The notes under the pieces were generated by a model. The model did no database searches. It saw only the letters and a program-made list of their open reading frames with translations, and was not told the origin of the DNA. Source: DYIU01 sp038326775 (GTDB lineage: Bacteria; Actinomycetota; Geothermincolia; Fen-727; Anoxymicrobiaceae). From it: a DNA stretch of 64,000 nucleotides. Shown piece after piece: positions 17,496-26,797 of the stretch (position 1 is its first letter; every line of letters starts with the position of its first letter). Location of the stretch: positions 68,016 through 132,015 of the forward strand of contig JBBQKJ010000002.1 in NCBI GenBank assembly GCA_038326775.1. Direction: 5' to 3'. Position numbers and translations under genes: made by a program.

Positions 17496-20400
17496 ATGTC
17501 TAGCTCGAGGAAACGCAAAGACGAGGATACGTCGTTTCGCATTGAAGCTATGCAGGAGTTCCTGGACGCCGCCGAAGTCGCCGTGGTCCTGATATCCCCC
17601 GACCGGAAAATCGGCTACATGAACGCGGTTGCCGAGCTCAACTGGGGAAAATCGACGGGGAAGAGTTGTTTCGAGGCCCTGCAGAACGCGCGGGAAGCCT
17701 GCCGCGACTGCCCGCTCGAAGAAGTACTGGAGAAGAAGGCCCTCCTCAAGCGCGAAATGCGCATGGCCGCGGGCGAGGGCTGGGCCGACCGTGAAAACAT
17801 GTACATGCACGTTCTCGGTCCCGTCAGCGGAAGCCCCTTCATGGCTGTGGTCAGCACCGACCTGCCCGAGAGGAGGGCCCTCCAGCGCGAGGTCCGCCTC
17901 GAGAGGGAACTCTCCAGGGCGCTGCTGCAGTCGGTGAACGCCCTGGCAATCGGCTTCAACGCCGAGGGGGAAGTCTCTTTCGTTAACGGCGCCGTAGAGC
18001 GGGTGGCCGGCCTAAGTGAGGCTGAGATCATGTCCGCGGGCCGCATCGAACTCCTGGTCCCGGGCGAGTACCGGGAACTGGCGCGAGAGTACTTCGGGTC
18101 CCCCCCGGAGGAGCCGAGGTCGACCGAGGCTGTCCTGATCCCGTTGTCAAACAGGGACGGGCTGCGGAGGATGATCTCCTGGACATATTCCCCCCTGCAA
18201 ATTACAGACGGAAAGGTGGAAGGCGCCGTAGCTCTCGGCCAGGACGTCTCCGAGCGGTTCGCGAGGAGGAGGCAGGCCGAGAAGATCGCCGAGGAACTCC
18301 TGGTCGTGAACACCATTCTGGCCAGGATAGGCGGCTCCACGGAAGTGGACGAGATGCTCGAGCTCGCGCTCGGCACCCTTCTGACGCTGCCGGGTTACCG
18401 CTGCGGGGCGGCCTATCACCTCGAGGGCGGCGGCTACGAGGGGAGACTGGTCGCCCACAAGGGATTCGAGAAGGCTCAGCCGATGGAGCTGGCAAGGGGC
18501 AGCGAACGGGAGTTCCCCGGGACGGCCGTGTTGAGCAACAAGGTAGAAACCGTTGCGCTGTCCGCCACGAGCATGAACCCCATCATCAGGGCCGCGTGCG
18601 AGGCGGAGGGCCTGAAAGGCGTCACCGCCGTTCCCCTTTTCATCGGCGGGCGGCCGCTCGGGCTACTCCTGCTCGGGCACGATCTCGAGCCGGAGGACGC
18701 CGCCGCCGGGCTCGACGTCCTCAGGGGAGCGGCGGACGCCCTCGAGTTGGGCGCCGAGAACGCGTTCTGGAGGGTGATGGCCGAAGAGCGGGCGAAGGAG
18801 GCTACGTCGCTGTTCAGCGTGGCACAGAGCCTTACCGGAACCCTGGACCTCACATCGGCGCTGGCGAGGGTGGCGGCCGAAGCCGCCGCGCTGCTCGGGG
18901 TCGACAGTTGCAATATCTGGCTTTACGATGAGGAAGCGGGGATGCTGCACGCAAAGACCGGCCACGATTGGACCCCGGCGGGCCGGCTTCCCCCGAGCGT
19001 CCCCATCTCCGAAAGCCGGGCGGCGGCCGAGGCAAGGAGGACCCTCAAGCCGGTAATCATGGACGGCGCCAGGTGCGACACCCGGCTGTCGGATGCCGTC
19101 GCGACAACAGGCGGCGACAGGTCTTCCCTGGTGGTGCCGCTGGTGACCGAGGGCAGGTTCACAGGGGCGCTGGCCCTGGACACGACAGCGCACGGGCGCG
19201 GGTTCACCCGGCGGGAGACGGACCTCATGGAGAGCTTCGCCAGGCAGGCCTCGATCGCCATCCATAACGCGTCGCTGGTGGAGGAGCTGCGCGAGTCTGA
19301 GGAGAGGTATCGCGCCGTAGCCGAGAATCCGCTCGTAGGCATCTTCGTTCACGACGGAGCCGACGTCCTGTTTGCGAACGACCGCGCATTCGAGATGGCC
19401 GGCTACCAGCGAGGCGAACTGAATACCATTGAACAAATCGTCGGCCTGATATTGCCGGAAGAGCGCCCCGGGATTGCTGCGCTCATCGACAGCTTCCTGT
19501 CCGGGGCCGAACCCGCCAGAGTCCGCCGGGAGGTCCGAATACAGAAGAAGGACGGGAGCGTCGCAGGTCTCGACATAATGAGTGCCATTATCGCCCTGGG
19601 AACACGGAGGGCTTTCATGGTGACGATGGTCGACATCACGCAGAGGGTACAGGCCGAGGAGGCGCTCAGGTCGTCAGAGGAGCGTTACCGGACGCTGGTC
19701 GAGTCATCAAGAGATTCCATACTGATAGCCGGCCCCCGCGGAAACATCCTCTTCGCCAACTCCGCCAGCGTTCAACTCACCGGCCTGGAGCCGGACCAGC
19801 TTATCGGTAGCAACCTCTACAACGTCGTCCACCCCGACGAGCGCAGGGAGGTCATTGCTGCTTTCTACAGAGAATGGGAGGCGGGAAGGGGCGTCACGCG
19901 CTACCCGATACGGGTAATCGTGAACAACGAGGAGAAGTTCTTCGAGGCCACCACCGCCGTGCTCGGGGAGGCGGGTCCTTCGGCCAACACGATGGTCATC
20001 GTCAGGGACGTCACCGAACGCGAGCAGGCGCAGAGGATGGTCCGGGAGTCCGAGGAGCGCTACCGGACCATCGTCGAGACAAGCCGAGACCTGATCGTTA
20101 TGGCCAACCGCGCCGGTGAGATTCTCTACGCGAACCCCGTGGTGACAGAGGTCTTCGGCCTGACGCCGGGGGAAGCCATAGGCAGGTACCTCTTCGAGTT
20201 CGTCTACCCTGACGACAGGGAGCGGGTCGCAAATGACTTTATCAACGACTGGAAGACCGGCAGGACCATCCCCAACTACCCGTTGAGGCTGATGGACCAC
20301 ACAGGCAAGGTCATTAACATCGAGACCACCTCGGGGCTGGTGGGATGGCCTGACGAAGGCACAATGCAGATCTTCGTTATCAGGGATGTGACCGAGCGAA

Positions 20401-23400
20401 AGCAGCGCGAGGAAGAAAGGGACCTTCAGCTCAGGGTCGATGAGGCCATGGTGGCGGTAGCGAACCGGTTCGCCGATAACGAGGATGTCTATGAAGCGAT
20501 AAGGGAGACCCTTGGGGGTGTGGGGGAACTCCTCGGCCTGGACCGGGCGTTCTACCTGGAGCTATCCGAGGGTGGAGCTAACACAGCAAGGGTGGTCGAG
20601 TGGGTTTCCGTTGGCACGGAGCCAATCAGGGATTATCTCCAGGGCCTGCCCCCGGATGAGTTTTCCTGGTGGATGGAAGGCTTGAGTTCCGGCAACGAGG
20701 TCTCCTTCGTGAACGCCGGTGACATGCCCCCCGAAGCGGATTTGGAGCTGCTCGAACGGTTTGACATCGGGGCCGCCGCGGTGGTGCCGGTGATGGTGAG
20801 GGACGCGGTGGCGGGCGCCATGGCTTTTCATTCGGTCGGCGAGCCGCGCCAGTGGTCCACGCACGAACTGCACCTTCTGCGAGAGATAGCCCATACAGTC
20901 TCCAGGACAATAGAAAGAGAACAGTGGATAGCGCGCCTGGGCCGCTCCGAGAGATTCCGCACCCGCATAACCGAGAGCATCGGGGAGGGGCTGTTCGTGC
21001 TGACCAACGGTGTCATCACCTGGGCCAACCGGCAGGCGGCCGACATCTATGGATACGCGACCGAGGAACTGCTGGGCCGGACGCCGGAGTTCATGTTCCC
21101 CGACCCGGCAGACCTCGAGGGCATGGCCGCAAGGATGCTGGACGCGCTTGCCGGGGGAGGCATCTTCGTGAACGAGGAGAAAGCCAGGCGCAAAGACGGC
21201 TCCCTCATCGACGTGGTTATGTCCATAACTTCGCTCGGGATGACCGAGGAAGGCGCCGGCGAGATACTGGCGGCGGTCAGGGACATAACAGATGCCAAGA
21301 GCATGCAGGAGGCGGTGTCGGCCGCCGCCGACGCCTACTCGACGCTCTTCTCATCCGCCGCCGACGCCTTTTTCGTCCACTCGGTGGAAGGCGTGATAAG
21401 GGACGTCAACGAGAGGGCGTGCCAGTATACGGGATACAGCCGTGGCGAGTTGCTCCAAATGCATATTTCCAACTTGGTTTCCGAGAGGCTGCGACCGCTT
21501 TACGCTGACAGGCGCGACGAGGTCCTGCGCGACGGCATGACCTCGTTCGAAGTGAACATATTGAAAAAGGACGGAAGCAGGCTCCCGGTAGAGGTCACGT
21601 CGAGGCTGATTCGGATATGGGGCGAGGAGGTGGTTCTTTCTTCTTACAGGGACGTAACCGAGCGGCGAAAGGCCGAGGCGGAGACCAGGCGGCGGGCGCG
21701 GCAGTTGGAATCGCTGAACGAGATAGTCAAGGCGGGGACCGGTTCGCTCGACCTCAAGACCGCGGTCGAAGCCATCCTCCGCGCAGCCCTGGAGGCCAGC
21801 GGCGCGGACGGGGGGGCAGTCTTCCTTGAGACCCGTCCGGGCAGGGGGGATTACGCGCCGGTGGCAGTGGTGGGCGAGCTTCCCGATGTGCGCGAGTTGT
21901 TGGGAGAAGATGCCCCTGGAGATTTCGCCAGGGAGGTGCTGAGCTCGCTCGAAAAGTCCGAAATAATCGACGTCCGGGAAAGCCAGGCCTCCGGGCGGGT
22001 GGCCGCGGTGATGGGCGCTCTGAGCGACAGGGGAAAAGCGCAGGCCCTGCTGGTACCGCTCGGGAGCGGCGGCAAGGCGCTGGGCTTCATGGCCCTGGCC
22101 GCGAGCGGTCCGGATACTTTCGACGAGCGCGACAAAGGTTTCTACGATGCCGTCGCCGCGGAGATCGGGGTGGCCATCGAGAATACCATCATCTACCGCG
22201 AGCTGGCCGCCGAGCACGAGAGGCTTTCGCTGTTGTACCGTACCGCCCAGGGCATTTCCGGCGAGCTCGAGCTCGGCGCGCTGCTGGCCAGGACCGCCGA
22301 GGAGGCGGCGCGCGCGGTGGGTGCGCGGCACGCAATGGTCGCGCTGGCCGAGCCCGGCTTGAACTCATTCGAGTGGAGGGCGGCCTACAACATAGACCTG
22401 GCCGACCTCGGGGGCGCGACCCTGAGGCAGGATAGTGGGATCGGCCAGAAGGTCATCGAGACCAAGAGGGCGTTGGTCGCGCACCCGGAAGAGGAGCTCG
22501 AGCAGGAAGAGCTGGAGCTGCTGGAGAACGACTCCGTTACTCTCGTGCTGGGGGTCATGTACGGCGCGGCGGTCCCGCTGGTCTCAGGCGACCAGGTGCT
22601 GGGGGTGCTGATGCTTTACTCCGAGACCGGCGACAGGAGGCTCTCCTCCGCGGACGTGCTGCTGCTCGAGGCGATAGGCCGGCAGGCCGGCGTCGCCATC
22701 GAGAACGCAAGGCTTTACGAGCAAGCCCGCCACCACCTGGAGGACCTGGAGAAGGCCCACCAGGAGCTCATGCGCCTGGACCGCATGAAGTCTGACTTTG
22801 TCTCCACCGTGTCTCACGAGCTGCGCTCCCCCCTGGCCGTCATAGAGGGTTTCGCCAAGACCATGGTCGAGCACTTCGACCAGATAGACCGGGAGACCGA
22901 GAGGGAGTCGCTGGAGATCATCCTCAAGAAGTCAGTGGCCCTTGAAGGACTGATAGAGAACATCCTCGACATGTCGCGCATCGAGGAGGGCCGCCTGGAG
23001 GTGGCGCGGGAGGAGTTCGACCTGGTGGAGCTCATCGAGCGGGTGCGCACCGACCACGTGAGCCTGGACGACACCCATGAAGTGCTGTCCCAGGCACCCG
23101 ACGGGCCCCTGTTGGTTTTCGCCGACCGGGAGAAGGCGGAGGTGGCCCTGGGAAACCTCATCAGAAACGCCGTCAAGTTTTCCCCGGAGGGCGGGGCCGT
23201 CCTCATATCCGTCAGCAGAGCAGGCTCGATGGCCGAGGTCAACGTCGCCGACAGGGGCATCGGCATCCCCGAAGAGGAGCTGGAAAGGGTGTTCGACCGG
23301 TTCTACCAGGTTGACAGCGGGGAGACACGGTCGTTTCCCGGCTCCGGCCTGGGCCTCTACATAACCCGGGAGCTGGTGCAGTCGATGGGTGGCAACGTCA

Positions 23401-23462
23401 CCGTTAAGAGCCGGCCCGGGCATGGCTCGGTATTCACCTTCTCCCTCCAGCTGGCCCGCTGA
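17496..23462 (+). CDS. Giant multi-PAS/GAF sensor histidine kinase
   Basis: This 1,988-residue hybrid-free histidine kinase has a very long sensory part. An N-terminal PAS-like domain (1-130) has Cys58, Cys69 and Cys72. Next are PAS (145-255), GAF (260-430), GAF (440-595), three PAS in series (about 600, 726, 852; each starting SEERYR), GAF (980-1140), PAS (1150), PAS (1278) and two GAF (1400-1570, 1573-1745). HisKA follows, with the phosphoacceptor His1774 in SHELRSPL, then HATPase (1870-1985) with NLIRNAVKFSPEGG, DRGIGIPEE and GSGLGLYI. There are no transmembrane segments, so it probably senses cytoplasmic cues. No response regulator is adjacent. ATG 17496 is preferred over GTG 17487. Confidence 0.93.
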   Translation: MSSSRKRKDEDTSFRIEAMQEFLDAAEVAVVLISPDRKIGYMNAVAELNWGKSTGKSCFEALQNAREACRDCPLEEVLEKKALLKREMRMAAGEGWADRENMYMHVLGPVSGSPFMAVVSTDLPERRALQREVRLERELSRALLQSVNALAIGFNAEGEVSFVNGAVERVAGLSEAEIMSAGRIELLVPGEYRELAREYFGSPPEEPRSTEAVLIPLSNRDGLRRMISWTYSPLQITDGKVEGAVALGQDVSERFARRRQAEKIAEELLVVNTILARIGGSTEVDEMLELALGTLLTLPGYRCGAAYHLEGGGYEGRLVAHKGFEKAQPMELARGSEREFPGTAVLSNKVETVALSATSMNPIIRAACEAEGLKGVTAVPLFIGGRPLGLLLLGHDLEPEDAAAGLDVLRGAADALELGAENAFWRVMAEERAKEATSLFSVAQSLTGTLDLTSALARVAAEAAALLGVDSCNIWLYDEEAGMLHAKTGHDWTPAGRLPPSVPISESRAAAEARRTLKPVIMDGARCDTRLSDAVATTGGDRSSLVVPLVTEGRFTGALALDTTAHGRGFTRRETDLMESFARQASIAIHNASLVEELRESEERYRAVAENPLVGIFVHDGADVLFANDRAFEMAGYQRGELNTIEQIVGLILPEERPGIAALIDSFLSGAEPARVRREVRIQKKDGSVAGLDIMSAIIALGTRRAFMVTMVDITQRVQAEEALRSSEERYRTLVESSRDSILIAGPRGNILFANSASVQLTGLEPDQLIGSNLYNVVHPDERREVIAAFYREWEAGRGVTRYPIRVIVNNEEKFFEATTAVLGEAGPSANTMVIVRDVTEREQAQRMVRESEERYRTIVETSRDLIVMANRAGEILYANPVVTEVFGLTPGEAIGRYLFEFVYPDDRERVANDFINDWKTGRTIPNYPLRLMDHTGKVINIETTSGLVGWPDEGTMQIFVIRDVTERKQREEERDLQLRVDEAMVAVANRFADNEDVYEAIRETLGGVGELLGLDRAFYLELSEGGANTARVVEWVSVGTEPIRDYLQGLPPDEFSWWMEGLSSGNEVSFVNAGDMPPEADLELLERFDIGAAAVVPVMVRDAVAGAMAFHSVGEPRQWSTHELHLLREIAHTVSRTIEREQWIARLGRSERFRTRITESIGEGLFVLTNGVITWANRQAADIYGYATEELLGRTPEFMFPDPADLEGMAARMLDALAGGGIFVNEEKARRKDGSLIDVVMSITSLGMTEEGAGEILAAVRDITDAKSMQEAVSAAADAYSTLFSSAADAFFVHSVEGVIRDVNERACQYTGYSRGELLQMHISNLVSERLRPLYADRRDEVLRDGMTSFEVNILKKDGSRLPVEVTSRLIRIWGEEVVLSSYRDVTERRKAEAETRRRARQLESLNEIVKAGTGSLDLKTAVEAILRAALEASGADGGAVFLETRPGRGDYAPVAVVGELPDVRELLGEDAPGDFAREVLSSLEKSEIIDVRESQASGRVAAVMGALSDRGKAQALLVPLGSGGKALGFMALAASGPDTFDERDKGFYDAVAAEIGVAIENTIIYRELAAEHERLSLLYRTAQGISGELELGALLARTAEEAARAVGARHAMVALAEPGLNSFEWRAAYNIDLADLGGATLRQDSGIGQKVIETKRALVAHPEEELEQEELELLENDSVTLVLGVMYGAAVPLVSGDQVLGVLMLYSETGDRRLSSADVLLLEAIGRQAGVAIENARLYEQARHHLEDLEKAHQELMRLDRMKSDFVSTVSHELRSPLAVIEGFAKTMVEHFDQIDRETERESLEIILKKSVALEGLIENILDMSRIEEGRLEVAREEFDLVELIERVRTDHVSLDDTHEVLSQAPDGPLLVFADREKAEVALGNLIRNAVKFSPEGGAVLISVSRAGSMAEVNVADRGIGIPEEELERVFDRFYQVDSGETRSFPGSGLGLYITRELVQSMGGNVTVKSRPGHGSVFTFSLQLAR

Positions 23463-23479
23463 CCCCGAGGCGGTGCCGC

Positions 23480-23893
23480 TTGAAGTACAGGACAATCGAG
23501 CACTCCGCGGATATCGGCATAGAAGTAGAGGCGTGCTCCCTCGAGGAGCTTTTTGCCGGAGCCGCAACAGGCATGCTCTCGCTCATCGTCGATCCCGCCA
23601 CCGTCGCGCCCGAAGCTCCCCGCGATGTGACACTCGATGCGGGCGATCTGGAGGAGCTCATGTTCAAGTGGCTGAACGAGCTGCTCTACCTTCTGGGCGC
23701 GGAGGGCCTGCTGCCCTCGCGCATCCAGGTCCACAGGGTTGAGGAGCTGCGCATCGAAGCGTCGGTCTGGGGGGAGCCGGCTGAGGCGGGCCGCCACCAG
23801 GCGCTCGAAGAGATAAAGGCGGCAACTTATCACGACATGCGGGTGGAGCACCGGGAGGACGGCTGGTTCGCCAGGATAATCTTTGATGTTTGA
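23480..23893 (+). CDS. Archease, RtcB cofactor
   Basis: Archease activates the RNA ligase RtcB by promoting its guanylylation and turnover. The 137 residues carry the family features: the N-terminal EHSADIGIEVEACSLEELF with its acidic metal-binding residues, the central LMFKWLNELLYLL, and the C-terminal EIKAATYHDMRVEHREDGWFARIIFDV (metal-binding His and Asp). TTG 23480 follows GAGGCGG. It is separated from rtcB by 16 bp. Confidence 0.93.
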   Translation: MKYRTIEHSADIGIEVEACSLEELFAGAATGMLSLIVDPATVAPEAPRDVTLDAGDLEELMFKWLNELLYLLGAEGLLPSRIQVHRVEELRIEASVWGEPAEAGRHQALEEIKAATYHDMRVEHREDGWFARIIFDV

Positions 23894-23909
23894 CCCGGGG
23901 GGGTGCGGC

Positions 23910-25349
23910 ATGGAAGGCCTGAAAAGGGTCTCCGAGTACAAATGGGAGATGCCCATCGGCTTCAAGCCGGGGATGCGGGTTCCCGGGACCATCTTTGCCG
24001 ATGAGGAGCTGGTCGAGCTGGCCGGGCGCGACAGGGCGCTCGAGCAGGTTGCCAATGTCGCATCTCTGCCCGGCATCGTTTCCCGGTCTCTGGCCATGCC
24101 CGACATACACTGGGGCTACGGCTTCCCCATAGGCGGGGTCGCGGCGTTCTCAAGCGACGGCGTGGTCTCGCCCGGTGGCGTGGGTTTCGACATCTCATGC
24201 GGGGTAAGGCTCGTCAAGACGAACCTCACCGAGGGCGACGTCCTGCCCGGGCTCGCGGACCTGCTTGCGGCAATAGCGGCGACCGTGCCGAGGGGCCTCG
24301 GCTCCAGGGGGCCGATCCACTCGCCGGAGGCCGTGCTCAGGAACGTCTTCAGAGGAGGGGCAAAGGCCGTCGTCGGCATGGGTTACGGGCGGGAGGGCGA
24401 CCTCGAGCACGCCGAGCGCGGCGGAGTCTACGAGGGTGCGAACCCGGACGCGGTAAGCGCGCGGGCATACGAGCGAGGAAAGGACCAGCTGGGGACCCTG
24501 GGGTCAGGGAACCATTTCCTGGAGGTCCAGGTCGTCGAGAAGGTGATTCGGGGCGAGGTGGCGCGCGAGTTCGGGCTCTTCGAGGGCCAGGTCACGGTGA
24601 TGATCCACTCGGGCTCCAGGGGCGTCGGCCACCAGGTATGCACCGACTACCTGCAGGTCATGGACCGCGTGGTCAAGCGCACGGGCATCGAACTCCCCGA
24701 CCGGCAGCTTGCCTGCGCGCCTCTCGGGTCGCAGGAGGCCGTCGAATACATGGGAGCGATGGCCTGCGCCGGCAACTACGCGGTGAGCAACCGCCAGGCG
24801 TTGATGCACTGGGTAAGGCGCGCTTTCGAGCGGCACTTCAACTCCCCGGAGAGCAGGCTGGGGATGGACCTGCTCTTCGACGTCTCTCACAACACAGCGC
24901 GCATGGAGACACACGAGGTCGAGGGGCGGCGCCTTGATGTGTGCGTCCACCGTAAAGGGGCGACGGCGTCGTTCCCGGCGGGGCACCCCGAGGTCCCGGC
25001 GGCCTACGCTTCAACCGGTCAGCCCGTTATCATCCCTGGTGACATGGGGACCCACTCCTACGTGCTTGCAGGCTCGCACGAGGCGATGAAGGAGAGCTTC
25101 GGGTCCACCTGCCATGGCGCCGGGCGCACGATGAGCCGGACGAAGGCAAAGAAGACCATCGACGGCGCCGAGCTGCGCGCCAGGCTGAAGTCACGGGGCA
25201 TCCTGGTGGTGGCGGGCACGGACGCGCTTCTGGCCGAGGAGGCCCCCGAAGCCTACAAGGACGTCACTCGCGTTGTGGATGTCTGCGAAGGCGCCGGCCT
25301 CTCTCGCAAGGTCGCCATGCTCAGGCCCATGGGAGTCATCAAGGGATAG
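23910..25349 (+). CDS. rtcB: RNA-splicing ligase RtcB
   Basis: RtcB joins RNA ends carrying 2',3'-cyclic phosphate (or 3'-phosphate) and 5'-OH, using GTP and Mn2+. The 479 residues include MPDIHWGYGFPIGG, the metal-binding GGVGFDISCGVR, GSGNHFLEVQ, HSGSRGVGHQV, the HRKGATASFPAGHPEVP stretch and the guanylylated histidine His402 in TCHGAGRTMSR. All residues needed for catalysis appear present. ATG 23910 follows GGGGGGTG. In bacteria RtcB mostly functions in tRNA/rRNA damage repair. Its pairing with archease suggests an operational RNA-repair module. Confidence 0.97.
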   Translation: MEGLKRVSEYKWEMPIGFKPGMRVPGTIFADEELVELAGRDRALEQVANVASLPGIVSRSLAMPDIHWGYGFPIGGVAAFSSDGVVSPGGVGFDISCGVRLVKTNLTEGDVLPGLADLLAAIAATVPRGLGSRGPIHSPEAVLRNVFRGGAKAVVGMGYGREGDLEHAERGGVYEGANPDAVSARAYERGKDQLGTLGSGNHFLEVQVVEKVIRGEVAREFGLFEGQVTVMIHSGSRGVGHQVCTDYLQVMDRVVKRTGIELPDRQLACAPLGSQEAVEYMGAMACAGNYAVSNRQALMHWVRRAFERHFNSPESRLGMDLLFDVSHNTARMETHEVEGRRLDVCVHRKGATASFPAGHPEVPAAYASTGQPVIIPGDMGTHSYVLAGSHEAMKESFGSTCHGAGRTMSRTKAKKTIDGAELRARLKSRGILVVAGTDALLAEEAPEAYKDVTRVVDVCEGAGLSRKVAMLRPMGVIKG

Positions 25350-25398
25350 CAACCGCGCTTGCCCGCGTTAACGGTTAATGGTACCTTACAGTTCCGTC

Positions 25399-25475
<77 letters not shown>

Positions 25476-25880
25476 CTCCGATCCAACTTCACCCCATCCT
25501 AGCGGGATTCGAAACAGCGACCAGGGGGGCCTTCTCTTGCGGGGGGAAGGTCCCCCCGCAATCCAACATCAGGGGGGAGCACGTCGAGGGGGGACGTGAG
25601 TCCCCCTTCGAGGCCGCCGCACAGGCCACCTCGTCTGTTGCTCCTCCTCTCGCGGCGGTCCTTTTGCCTGGTTTGATCACAGGAGCGCGGGCTGACATCT
25701 TTTCAGGGTCCAGGCGGGTTTGCCTGCCCGGCCCGGCCCGGCCGAAGTCCAGTTTCCTCATGGTTATCACCCGTTTGTGATGGTTACCCGTGGGCGTCTT
25801 CATGTACACTTTGACTGAAGGCATGCGCCGGCCCGGCCGAACGGCCCGGCCGCAGGAGGAACGATGGAGAATGATATCGG
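25476..25880. other. tRNA-Ile to TPR spacer with GC hairpins
   Basis: No credible gene was seen. It contains two perfect or near-perfect GC hairpins (25537-25561 and 25585-25610) and a GC-rich palindrome ending just before an AGGAGG site (25854-25859). That site lies in front of ATG 25864, which reads a six-codon frame MENDIG whose stop overlaps the TPR gene start. Confidence 0.5.
25537..25610. repeat. Two tandem GC-rich hairpins after tRNA-Ile
   Basis: Hairpin 1 is TTGCGGGGGG-AAGGT-CCCCCCGCAA (25537-25561), a perfect 10-bp stem. Hairpin 2 is CGAGGGGGGAC-GTGA-GTCCCCCTTCG (25585-25610), an 11-bp stem with one mismatch. No T-tract follows either. Confidence 0.55.
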
Positions 25881-26780
25881 ATGAAGCAAGATGGAATACT
25901 GAAGAGGTTGACCACCGCGATGACCAGCAGGACGCCCGTCAGCCTGCCGGCCAGGCTACTGGATGAAGCGCTGGCGTCGGCGCTCTTGCTCCTGGCCATC
26001 TGGGGGAAGGACCCGGAGCTCTGCTGTGACGTGGGGCAGGCGCTGGCCGACATCGGCTTCGATCACAAGTCGCTGAGGTGCTATGCGAGGGCTGCCATGC
26101 TCGACCCGACCAACCCCCTGGCCTGGTACAGCAAGGGCGTCTTGCTCTACAGGCTGGGCAGGTTCACCGAGGCCGAACGGTGCTTCCAGATAGCCGCCGA
26201 ATCAAATCCGCAGGAGGACTGGTCGTCGGCCTCATGGTACTGGCGGGCCCAGGCGCTGATGGAGCTGGCCCGGGACGAGGAAGCCATGACCTGCCTGGAC
26301 CGCGCCCTCGGCATCAACCCCGAGTTCGCCGACGCCTGGGAGGGGAAGGGATTATGTCTCCACTACGCGGGGCTGTTCGATGACGCGGTCAGCTGCTACG
26401 ACAGGGCGACAGGCATTAACCCCGAACACAGCTCCGCCTGGCTCAACCGGGGCTACGCGCTGGCGAGGCTCGAGCGTCACGACGAAGCCATGCGCAGCTA
26501 CGACGAAGCCCTCAGGTACGACCCGGGCTGCGCCGACTGCTGGATAGGAAAGGCCCACGTCCTCGAGGCCTACGGCTTGCTGGACGACGCCGTCCGTCTC
26601 TACGACCAGGCCCTCCGGGTCGATCCCGAGTGCGTCGACGCCCTGGTGGACAAAGCCGACTGCCTTGAGGAGTTGGGCCGCCACGAAGAAGCCGAGCGAT
26701 GCCTTGACGAGGTTGTGAGCCTCGAGACGAGAGACCTCGACCTGCTCCTTTCGGACCTGGCGTTCGACCAGGGGTGTTGA
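25881..26780 (+). CDS. TPR-repeat protein
   Basis: This 299-residue soluble protein is built of about six tetratricopeptide repeats (residues 50-290). Examples are AWYSKGVLLYRLGRFTEAER, AWEGKGLCLHYAGLFDDAVS, AWLNRGYALARLERHDEAMR and CWIGKAHVLEAYGLLDDAVR. TPRs are protein-interaction scaffolds; no catalytic domain is attached. ATG 25881 overlaps the stop of a six-codon frame that has the better ribosome-binding site (AGGAGG), so translation may be coupled. The specific partner is unknown. It runs into the LarA-like gene with a short spacer. Confidence 0.85.
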   Translation: MKQDGILKRLTTAMTSRTPVSLPARLLDEALASALLLLAIWGKDPELCCDVGQALADIGFDHKSLRCYARAAMLDPTNPLAWYSKGVLLYRLGRFTEAERCFQIAAESNPQEDWSSASWYWRAQALMELARDEEAMTCLDRALGINPEFADAWEGKGLCLHYAGLFDDAVSCYDRATGINPEHSSAWLNRGYALARLERHDEAMRSYDEALRYDPGCADCWIGKAHVLEAYGLLDDAVRLYDQALRVDPECVDALVDKADCLEELGRHEEAERCLDEVVSLETRDLDLLLSDLAFDQGC

Positions 26781-26797
26781 CTCCGGCGGATCGAGCA

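Noticed and set aside
14922..17810. A 962-codon frame antisense to gyrA
   Set aside because: A GC-rich shadow frame of gyrA; no recognisable domain.
25489..25824. 111-codon frame on the minus strand after tRNA-Ile
   Set aside because: It covers the two GC hairpins, has no recognisable family and no convincing ribosome-binding site.
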